Below, piece after piece: positions 32,692 to 40,000 of a DNA stretch of 64,000 nucleotides. Within the stretch, counting starts at the first letter, position 1, and each line of letters starts with the position of its first letter. This DNA is from Salinibaculum rarum. GTDB taxonomy: Archaea; Halobacteriota; Halobacteria; Halobacteriales; Haloarculaceae. The notes beneath the pieces were generated by a model, which searched no databases, had not been told where the DNA came from, and was given only the letters and a program-made list of their open reading frames with translations. The stretch spans positions 1-64,000 of the forward strand of contig NZ_CP129994.1 of NCBI RefSeq assembly GCF_030505615.1, given 5' to 3'. The position numbers and the translations under genes were made by a program.

Positions 32692-33390
32692 TTAAACATC
32701 AGTGTCGTCCTCTGTGTTGGCGTCGGTGATTTTGTATCCCCATTCGTTCGCGGCGGCTGCCATGATACGTTCGAATTCCTCGCGTTGCAGTTTGAAATTG
32801 AAGCCGTGAGCGTCGGTCCCGAACCAGAATTCGATGTGGCCAGGCTTGTCCTGATACTCCCGCCGAGGTAGAGTGTTCGGTTTTACCCGCAACTGAATGT
32901 CACTGGATTCGTCTTTTTGGCGCTGGTCCCCGTCTCTCACCGCCAGAATTGGCAAGGCAGCGTCAATCAAGATTGCTCCGTCTTCATCCCGATCAACAGC
33001 TGCGATACTCTGCGGTACTCCAGCACCACTCTGCACCACATCCCCGTCAGCGTCAACGTTGTAGATTTCATAACCCCATTCATCTGCGGCGGCCGACAGA
33101 ACCTGCACAAATTCGTCGTGTTCCACTTGACAAATGAAGCCATGTCTACTGTTCCCGAACCGGAATGTGATGAGCGCTTGACTCTCCACATAGGCTCGCG
33201 TCCCGGCCAGTGGGGGAAACCCGGTTCGGATTGGCATCGCTTCAAGCTCGACTGCTTCGATCCACTCTCTCAGACACGTCTCGCCGTCCGTAACAGCAAG
33301 CTTTACGTGGTCAGCAACAACCCACTCCGACTCATTCTTGTCACGCTCTGCGCTAGCTACGCTATGACTTGGTCTCTCGGCATCTGGCAT
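32692..33390 (-). CDS. Protein with two copies of a ~46-residue repeat
   Basis: This 232-residue protein contains an internal duplication: residues 73-118 (ITFRFGNSRHGFICQVEHDE...ADEWGYEIYNVD) and 185-230 (IEFWFGTDAHGFNFKLQREE...ANEWGYKITDAN). Shared features are the FxFG-xxxHGF opening and the A-x-EWGY helix. The two copies suggest an internal dimer with two equivalent binding surfaces. No named family. The gene is monocistronic by position. Confidence 0.75.
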   Translation of the reverse strand: MPDAERPSHSVASAERDKNESEWVVADHVKLAVTDGETCLREWIEAVELEAMPIRTGFPPLAGTRAYVESQALITFRFGNSRHGFICQVEHDEFVQVLSAAADEWGYEIYNVDADGDVVQSGAGVPQSIAAVDRDEDGAILIDAALPILAVRDGDQRQKDESSDIQLRVKPNTLPRREYQDKPGHIEFWFGTDAHGFNFKLQREEFERIMAAAANEWGYKITDANTEDDTDV

Positions 33391-33572
33391 TCAACAGTCA
33401 ATGGGCACGATACAAATAAACGTTTGAAATTTCGCCGTCGGTTGAGACGCAAATATTCCTATTATAGTGGGTGAAATACCTCTCCCCCTTCTCCCTCGCA
33501 TCTTCCGCATGCTATTTTGGAAGCCCACTTTTACAAAGACCATTCTCGTAGTGACTGGCAGGAGACTAACGC

Positions 33573-34511
33573 ATGAATACAGGTACACTTCTCCGGTTCG
33601 CAGAGAGTCGGCGTCCGGTGTATTTCACGCCAGAAACGGACGTGAAACTCTGTGAAGAAATAGAAGACGAAGACAAAGTAATCGTCAGGCCGCTTTCGCG
33701 GACACCGTATTCACTCCAGTCACTTGTCACAGCGCTCGATACGGGCGCCGTCGACGAAGATGCTGTGGAAATTTCTACTGAGGGAAAACAGTATCTTACC
33801 CAGCTTTCCAAAAACGACATTGATGAGGCGCTACATCATGACCCTCAGATGACGCGCGCTCGTCTCATCTCGTTCGCCAAGGCCGGGTATACGACGGCCA
33901 GCGATTTCACGAGTCACGCTGACCCGATCGACATCCAACGCGACACCGGCGTGGACCGAGACATCATATCAACGATAGCGACGAACCATCTCTCAACAGG
34001 CTTCACCACGGGCACAGATGCAGCACGCAGTACCGGGCCGTTGTCCGAGCTCACCCCGCAGGACGCGTTCGACGGGTGGGAACTCGTTGCAGATACGCCC
34101 CACCAAATTCGGTGGAAAACTGCTGGCGGCTTCCGTCTCACCGTTACACCGACCCCTTCTGCGGGCGTCACTGTGACGTGCAACGCCCCAGACGCTGACC
34201 GACATCCGTGGTATCGGAAAGGCTGGGATCCGGCTGCCACCACCGCTAGTGATCTCTCAGCCGAGGCAGCACTTGATGCTGCGCATCGCTGGCTCAGCGA
34301 CCATGCTTTCACGTTTGCCGATGATCTTGCTGAAGTCCCGGGCGTTGGCCCAATCACGAAAGACTACTTTGCACTCGAATACGGCATCACCTCGTTCCAA
34401 GACCTCCGCACATTCGCCGACGAGAATCCGGATGTGATTGATGATATTCTCGGCAGGTACGTTGACGACTTTCGTGAGGCACTGTCGCAAATTTCTACCA
34501 GTACCTCGTGA
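33573..34511 (+). CDS. Helix-hairpin-helix-containing protein of unknown function
   Basis: A 312-residue protein. The C-terminal part DDLAEVPGVGPITKDYFALEYGITSFQDL (about 246-275) is a helix-hairpin-helix of the DNA-binding, repair-protein type, and a weaker one appears at KAGYTTASDFTSH (about 107). The N-terminus GTLLRFAESRRPVYFTPETDVKLCEEIEDEDKVIV and the middle beta part (WKTAGGFRLTVTPTPSAGVTVTC) are not recognised. It may bind DNA junctions or ends. It reads toward the gene 34697 and CRISPR array 2. Confidence 0.78.
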   Translation: MNTGTLLRFAESRRPVYFTPETDVKLCEEIEDEDKVIVRPLSRTPYSLQSLVTALDTGAVDEDAVEISTEGKQYLTQLSKNDIDEALHHDPQMTRARLISFAKAGYTTASDFTSHADPIDIQRDTGVDRDIISTIATNHLSTGFTTGTDAARSTGPLSELTPQDAFDGWELVADTPHQIRWKTAGGFRLTVTPTPSAGVTVTCNAPDADRHPWYRKGWDPAATTASDLSAEAALDAAHRWLSDHAFTFADDLAEVPGVGPITKDYFALEYGITSFQDLRTFADENPDVIDDILGRYVDDFREALSQISTSTS

Positions 34512-34512
34512 A

Positions 34513-34560
34513 CCGCCTCAGGGTCAAGCCCCGTGGCAGTCGCCTCGACAGTCGGTCAAA
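34513..34560 (+). repeat. IS200/IS605-like end repeat, copy 3
   Basis: GCCTCAGGGTCAAGCCCCGT then GGCAGTCGCCTCGACAGTC, diverged from the copies at 10033, 17350 and 55659. It begins right after the stop of the HhH gene. No transposase nearby. Confidence 0.4.
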
Positions 34561-34696
34561 TGACGCCGGCAAGGTAGCGGTTGAGGTTGTGTCTGCGCTG
34601 GTTCTTCCCGTGGTGACTGGTTACCTCCCCACCAAGGTATTAAAAACGTACCGTCAAGAGATAACGTTTTTGTAAGTAGATTAGTAATGTAGGTAT

Positions 34697-35572
34697 ATGT
34701 CGTCAGAAACCAAATGGCGAACGATCAGGGGAGTAGAACGCGACTACCTCACTGGAAATATCTCACCAGACGAAATCGGGAATCCGCGACAACTCCGGCA
34801 GAATCTCCGCCGTCGGCTCCGTGCTGCACTTGAAGACCTCGCACTGCTTGCCGAAACCTTAGAACACCGCGATCTCACACAGCTCACCGGCACCGCCGAC
34901 ACCGGCTTCTCACAAGAGTTCGAAGACGACTACCACGGCGTCATCAAACTCCTTGTCAAACTCGCTGCCCTCAATGACACCGATGTTGAGCGGGTGTTCC
35001 GCGACGGCCTCCAAAAGGCATACGATGACACGCAGACAGGTGCGGTTGCTGACATCAATCTGGATATAACCACGGAACAGTATGACGTGCTCGTCGAGCA
35101 AGCAGAGCGCGCCGCTGCACAAAACCAGCCACTTACTGACCAGCAGATCCGCGCGCTCTTCATGTCACCAGAAGTCACCGCCACTGAGATAGCGGATCTT
35201 CGCACAGCCCACATCCGAAACACGCAATCCGTAGAACAGTATCTCCGCACCACACCGGAACTCATCGAACACGGCCTCGACATCGTCGACGAGGAACTCC
35301 CGTCCAATAAGACCGGGCCGCCCCGCACTGATATCATCGCCCGCGACCACAACGATACGCTCGTTCTCATTGAGACATTTGACGGGCACCCAGACGAATC
35401 CACTATCCGCGACCGAACAGAGGAACTTCTTGAGCTTGTGGATGCCTACGGCGGGACAGAATCGACGCGTCTCATTCTTGCGTTCGGACCAGTAGACGCC
35501 GCAGAAACAGCGCACAAAACCCTCACCGCCGTAGACACACCGCTCCAAGTAATCTCCGTATTTGACCAATAA
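34697..35572 (+). CDS. Protein with a NucS/RecB-like fold and altered catalytic residues
   Basis: A 291-residue protein. The C-terminal part RTDIIARDHNDTLVLIETFDG (about 210-230) has the D...E-x-K layout of PD-(D/E)xK nucleases such as NucS (D-x-hydrophobic-x-A-x-D ... L-V-x-I-E). Here Asp212 and Glu226 are kept, but the Lys two residues after the Glu is Phe228, so the nuclease is probably inactive. The N-terminal two-thirds is helical (RQLRQNLRRRLRAALEDLALLAETL). It ends 39 bp before the first repeat of CRISPR array 2, on the opposite strand. Fold similarity is by motif and needs a structural check. Confidence 0.65.
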   Translation: MSSETKWRTIRGVERDYLTGNISPDEIGNPRQLRQNLRRRLRAALEDLALLAETLEHRDLTQLTGTADTGFSQEFEDDYHGVIKLLVKLAALNDTDVERVFRDGLQKAYDDTQTGAVADINLDITTEQYDVLVEQAERAAAQNQPLTDQQIRALFMSPEVTATEIADLRTAHIRNTQSVEQYLRTTPELIEHGLDIVDEELPSNKTGPPRTDIIARDHNDTLVLIETFDGHPDESTIRDRTEELLELVDAYGGTESTRLILAFGPVDAAETAHKTLTAVDTPLQVISVFDQ

Positions 35573-35611
35573 CCGTACGCGTCGAGCGTGTCGATGACAA
35601 CAGTGTTGAGG

Positions 35612-36224
35612 TTTTAATGCCGTGGTGGCTTTTCCCCGTATTGTAACTAGCGATGAGAATCGTCAGCTGGCTGTACAACCCGCTTTCAATGCCGTGGTGG
35701 CTTTTCCCCGTATTGTAACTAGCGATGAGAATCGTCAGCTGGCTGTACAACCCGCTTTCAATGCCGTGGTGGCTTTTCTGGGTATTGTAACCGAGATGGG
35801 CTCCAAAATGATTCCCGAGGGTCGGAGCTTTCAATGCCGTGGTGGCTTTTCTGGGTATTGTAACACCGGGATGGTCACTGACGTCGACGGAGTCGTCGTC
35901 TTTCAATGCCGTGGTGGCTTTTCTGGGTATTGTAACGATACTGCGCGGAATCTGAGCGACGGTGACGGTGGCGCTTTCAATGCCGTGGTGGCTTTTCTGG
36001 GTATTGTAACGTCCTCAATATGGCAGACGACAACGAAGTGTACTTTCAATGCCGTGGTGGCTTTTCTGGGTATTGTAACGTCCTCAATATGGCAGACGAC
36101 AACGAAGTGTACTTTCAATGCCGTGGTGGCTTTTCTGGGTATTGTAACGCGGCGTGATCACTCGCATACGCTGCTCGACTGGTAGCCCTTTCAATGCCGT
36201 GGTGGCTTTTCTGGGTATTGTAAC
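35612..36224 (-). CRISPR. CRISPR array 2: 9 repeats, 8 spacers, two duplicated spacer pairs
   Basis: Repeats begin at 35612, 35684, 35756, 35829, 35901, 35975, 36044, 36113 and 36189. The two leader-distal repeats have the CCC variant of array 1; the seven others carry TGG at that place. The leftmost has C-to-T near its 3' end on the minus strand. Spacers 1 and 2 (35648-35683 and 35720-35755) are identical, and so are spacers 6 and 7 (36011-36043 and 36080-36112). Spacers are 33-40 nt. The array is leftward, directly downstream of cas3 and its own leader. Spacer 6/7 contains an ATG followed by acidic haloarchaeal codons. Confidence 0.98.
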
Positions 36225-36324
36225 AGGGGGGTGAGAACCAGTTAAAACCTGTGACGCCATCCCTCAGCCACTCTCACCACGCGCGGTCTTCATCGACCCC
36301 ACCTGTACACGAACTTTATAAAGG
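36225..36324 (-). promoter_or_regulatory. Leader and promoter of CRISPR array 2
   Basis: AGGGGGGTGAGAACCAGTTA next to the array, then CACCTGTACACGAAC and a TATA box (minus strand CCTTTATAAAG, 36314-36324), 90 bp from the first repeat as in the other two leaders. The cas3 stop is 17 bp upstream. Confidence 0.85.
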
Positions 36325-36340
36325 TCCATGAAGACCGGGA

Positions 36341-38200
36341 TCACCGACTGTACTCAACACTCCCGTCCTCACCAACAGTAAACCCCCAGGTTCCGGCTTG
36401 CACCGACACTGGAGACAAGACACTCGTCCACGGCAATATAGTTGCGGCGCGCCGCACCAACTCTTCCCTCACAGCCACACTACTCCAGTCACCAGACCGA
36501 ATTTCCGCGTCCACAACCTCCACAATCTGCTCATCCAGTTCTCGTTGCGATCCAGCCTCACACACCCCCACGCCAGGATACTCCACAACCACCCCCTCAC
36601 TCTCCCCACCAACAACGACAGTCTCACCAGCCGTGGCCTTGACGCTGTACTGCTGGAGGGCCGATACCAAATCGTACGACGTTGCTACCGTTTCCTCACC
36701 GCGCGGATACGCCAACGCACACTGAAGTGTCTCCCCACGCAACGACTGCACCCCCTCAAACGTGGCATCAAGCACCTCCAACACATCCATCACCGCACTG
36801 TCCGGCGACTCTTCGAGGAATCCGCGCTCAGCGTGTAATTCCTCATCGACAGCTTCGCAAAACCCGCGCCACCGATCATACTCGGGTTTCGACTCGAAAA
36901 GATCGTACATCACCGGATTCGAAAACGCAGCGTCATCTTCACGCGTTTTCACCGCGAGTGCCGCGCGCAACCCCAACAAGTCACTCAACCGCTGCTGATC
37001 CACTAACGGTGTCTCAAACGTCTCGTATACGTGCTCGACGAACTCTTCGTAAGTTATCTCTTCGGGCCACCCGACTTCGCCCGTGCCGAAGACATGGACT
37101 GTTGCCGGGGATTCACGGCCTGCGCGCCCGAACCGTTGAATGAACTGATACCCTGTCGCCGGCGTCTCCATAATGAGTAAATCGAGGTCGAAGTGCAATC
37201 CGACTTCGCCTTTGCTCGTGGTGTTCAGAATGAAAAACTCGTCTGCCAGCTCGTGAGCGCTGTCCGTGTCGTACCCGTTGTCTTTTTCGGCGACCGCAGC
37301 GACCGCTGGGTACTCTTCAGTGAGAAACGTGTGGAAGTGGTTACTCACGGCAGCGCTGTTGAAAATCACAGCCGCGCGCGGATTCGATGTGTCGTCTGCG
37401 GTGTCAAGACGGTTATTGAGAAGGTTCGCAACGGTGTGGAACGATTCAATGCGGTTCTCTGTGTACCCGGAGAGTTGGTCTGAATGCCGAATGCACGTGG
37501 TTTCGTATCTGAACTGGCCGTGCGGGTGCTGCGTTGGATCCGTGTAAGATGCCGAGATGCGTGTGACGGGCGTCTCAAGCGTGTCGGCGACGTATTGGAT
37601 GAAACTCTCGTCGGGCGTTGCTGACGAAAGCAGCAGCTTGTTTGCGGTTTTCTCAGCAAAGACGTCGAGTTGCATGAGGATGCCACTCGCGGCGAGCGGG
37701 TCGTAATAGTGGAATTCGTCGTAGATGACCGCGTCGAACGCGTCGAAAATCTGGAATTCCTGCCCCGACCCGAGGTACATCCCTTGAAGGACGGCTTGCA
37801 AGATGTCTGGATTCGTTAACACTGCGTCGTATCGTCGTGACTGCATGATATTCCGGAGTTCCTCGGTCCGAGCGTGCCCGTGTTTGTCGAGGGTGTCTGC
37901 GGTGACGACTTTAGCGGTGATGTCCGGATCGGACTCGGCAAGGACGGTCTGTTGTTGGTTGAGGAGTGCGTTAGTGGGGTAGACAATGAGTGTGCTGACG
38001 CATTCCGCGGCGATTTGGCTGAACACAGCGGTTTTCCCACTCCCTGTTGGTGCGACCATCGCCGCAGCCGGGTTATCGCCGTTGTGGAGCCATTCGAGCG
38101 CGTCTGCTTGGAAGTCGCGCGCAACCGAGAACGGGAAGTTGTACGGCGTCGACGTAGTTTCCACGGCACTCGCGGTGATCTCGTAGTTATCACGTGCCAT
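36341..38200 (-). CDS. cas3: Cas3' helicase of type I-D (no HD domain)
   Basis: This 619-residue superfamily 2 helicase unwinds target DNA recruited by the Cascade-like complex. Motif I is VAPTGSGKTA, motif II DEFHYYD, motif III SSATP, and motif VI QRFGRAGRES. The N-terminal HD nuclease of ordinary type I Cas3 is absent; in subtype I-D the HD lies on Cas10d, as it does here (40001-42661). It follows csc1 by 27 bp and ends just before the leader of array 2. It is the last gene of the cas operon. Confidence 0.92.
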   Translation of the reverse strand: MARDNYEITASAVETTSTPYNFPFSVARDFQADALEWLHNGDNPAAAMVAPTGSGKTAVFSQIAAECVSTLIVYPTNALLNQQQTVLAESDPDITAKVVTADTLDKHGHARTEELRNIMQSRRYDAVLTNPDILQAVLQGMYLGSGQEFQIFDAFDAVIYDEFHYYDPLAASGILMQLDVFAEKTANKLLLSSATPDESFIQYVADTLETPVTRISASYTDPTQHPHGQFRYETTCIRHSDQLSGYTENRIESFHTVANLLNNRLDTADDTSNPRAAVIFNSAAVSNHFHTFLTEEYPAVAAVAEKDNGYDTDSAHELADEFFILNTTSKGEVGLHFDLDLLIMETPATGYQFIQRFGRAGRESPATVHVFGTGEVGWPEEITYEEFVEHVYETFETPLVDQQRLSDLLGLRAALAVKTREDDAAFSNPVMYDLFESKPEYDRWRGFCEAVDEELHAERGFLEESPDSAVMDVLEVLDATFEGVQSLRGETLQCALAYPRGEETVATSYDLVSALQQYSVKATAGETVVVGGESEGVVVEYPGVGVCEAGSQRELDEQIVEVVDAEIRSGDWSSVAVREELVRRAATILPWTSVLSPVSVQAGTWGFTVGEDGSVEYSR

Positions 38201-38227
38201 CGTTGTGAAACCGGAAGCGAGGACTGA

Positions 38228-38962
38228 TCAGTTTGTGTTGGGGGAGTCGAGGAGGGCGGTGAGTTCGTCGGTGGATTCGAACCAGGATCGATCGACGTTG
38301 ATGAAGTGGTGGAGGCGCGGGTCGTTCCCTTTGTAGAATCGCTCGCTCTGGTTGAGGAAGGCGCCCAAATCGGCTTCGTCGGCGAGCGTTGCCAGGAGGA
38401 ACTTGTTGAGCGTGACCGTGTCTGATGGTTCACTGCGTCGTTTCGCAGTGACTTCACCGCTGCGTTTGATCCCCATGCGAAAGCGGAGTGTCCGCGGGAG
38501 GTCATCGGTCGTCCAGACGGTGAATCGGAATTCGGACCCGGGTTCAATCCCGGAGTATTTCCGGAGGCGATGCCACCCGGCCATGGATTTCCCACTCCGC
38601 TTCGGCACGGCCTTGTTGTTCGTTCCGGAAATGTCTCCGGCCACGTCACGATCGGTTGTTGTGACGTTCAGTTCTCCAGTGTAGCTGGTACTGCGCAAGG
38701 TGCGTTCACCGGTCTCTACATCGACAGGGTGCATATCTGACGTGAACACGGGAAGCGTGTTGAGGTGCGTGTAGTCCGGGTCTGTGGCGTCGTCGCCGCG
38801 GAGGGCGTACGCTTTTTCAAGGTCGAAATACCCGTATCCGAGCGCGTGCATGAGTGCTGTCGCTGCGACCACGGGCTGTGTTTCGACGACACGGCCCTCT
38901 GCGCTGGAGTAAAACAACGGCGTATGCACCCGCGCTGTGTACGTATAGCAATTCACATCCAT
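38228..38962 (-). CDS. csc1: Csc1, Cas5-type subunit of type I-D effector
   Basis: A 244-residue protein with a Cas5/Csc1-like start DVNCYTYTARVHTPLFYSSAEG and a Gly-rich turn AGWHRLRKYSGIEPG. Size, order (between csc2 and cas3) and operon context fit Csc1, which in I-D binds the 5' handle of the crRNA. The identity rests mainly on context, since Cas5 sequences vary greatly. It lies 56 bp downstream of csc2. Confidence 0.82.
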   Translation of the reverse strand: MDVNCYTYTARVHTPLFYSSAEGRVVETQPVVAATALMHALGYGYFDLEKAYALRGDDATDPDYTHLNTLPVFTSDMHPVDVETGERTLRSTSYTGELNVTTTDRDVAGDISGTNNKAVPKRSGKSMAGWHRLRKYSGIEPGSEFRFTVWTTDDLPRTLRFRMGIKRSGEVTAKRRSEPSDTVTLNKFLLATLADEADLGAFLNQSERFYKGNDPRLHHFINVDRSWFESTDELTALLDSPNTN

Positions 38963-39018
38963 TCTTTGGGTGTAGATTTCGCGGTGTGTCGTTGCAGGCT
39001 GTCTGGGACAGCCGGGCG

Positions 39019-39978
39019 TTACTCGTCGTCAGTGTCTAGGAGGATGTCACGCGCCTCCGTGGTCGCGTCTGCGAACAGTTCGTAGAGAGTGTCTTTTGCT
39101 TCCGGGTGTTGGCGCCCAGCGACTTCAGTGAGGGTGCCCCACCACTCAGGGTACGACTCACCGGCGTCAAGTTCGTCACTGTAAACCTCCCAGTCCTGGC
39201 GCTGTGCTGCGTTCACGTACTCGTTGACGCTGGCAACGATGTCGTCGCCAGGGTTGTGGTAGGCGTGCAGCAGTTCGCCGGTGGAGAGCGCGGCGGTGTG
39301 GTCACTGAGAACGACACCAAGGATGTTGTTCCGGATGGTGCGGCCGCTCCGTGTCTCGCGGGCGCCGTACACGCCTGTAGTGAGGACGTTGTGGAGGACG
39401 TACGCGAGCATGGCGGGTGTGCCGGCTTCCAGCGTCAGGAAGTGCACGAAACTGTTTCCAGGATCCACGGTGACGTGGTCGAAGAGCGCGCTGGATTGCT
39501 CGTGGTCTTCGTCTTGCATTGTGCCACTCTCATAGACCGCGTTCCGCGTTTCGCGGTCCATGATGTCGTATTCGTCTGTTGTGTACGTGTAGCCCTCGAT
39601 GACGCGTGACTTGATGCCGAATTCGTTATCTCCAGTCCCGGCGATGCCGTACGTGAGTGTGCCGAGGTTCAGTGTCTCTTCCATGTCGGTCGGTTCGTTG
39701 TACGCGTACTCCGGGTCAATGAGCTCCGAGTCATCGAACGACCGGAGCAGGTCGAGCCCGGTTTGGCGTTCCTTGCTGACGAACTTCTCGCCGTTCACCT
39801 GTGCGTGCAGCGTGTTGTTGAATTCCTCCATCTCTGCACGCTCATCTTCCGTGTTCCGGAACAAGACCGGAGTGACGACATCTCGCTTCAGGATGAGCGT
39901 CACGCTCGGCTTCCGGCGGCGGTACAGCTCGAAACTGTCGATCAGTCCTTTCTCAGGGAAGTCGATGTCAACTGTCAT
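39019..39978 (-). CDS. csc2: Csc2, Cas7-type backbone of type I-D effector
   Basis: A 319-residue protein of the expected size for Csc2, which polymerises along the crRNA spacer and can also cleave ssDNA in known I-D systems. Typical features are VTPVLFRNT-type strands near the start, a Gly-rich centre TYGIAGTGDNEFGIKSRVIEG, FVHFLTLEAGTPAMLAYVLHNVL and RSGRTIRNNILGVVLSDH. It sits between cas10d (22 bp) and csc1. Confidence 0.86.
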   Translation of the reverse strand: MTVDIDFPEKGLIDSFELYRRRKPSVTLILKRDVVTPVLFRNTEDERAEMEEFNNTLHAQVNGEKFVSKERQTGLDLLRSFDDSELIDPEYAYNEPTDMEETLNLGTLTYGIAGTGDNEFGIKSRVIEGYTYTTDEYDIMDRETRNAVYESGTMQDEDHEQSSALFDHVTVDPGNSFVHFLTLEAGTPAMLAYVLHNVLTTGVYGARETRSGRTIRNNILGVVLSDHTAALSTGELLHAYHNPGDDIVASVNEYVNAAQRQDWEVYSDELDAGESYPEWWGTLTEVAGRQHPEAKDTLYELFADATTEARDILLDTDDE

Positions 39979-40000
39979 TGTACTGTGTCGTGTGTAGCGG

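Noticed and set aside
35622..36185. 187-codon frame across CRISPR array 2
   Set aside because: Repeated FNAVVAFLGIVT units are translated repeats.
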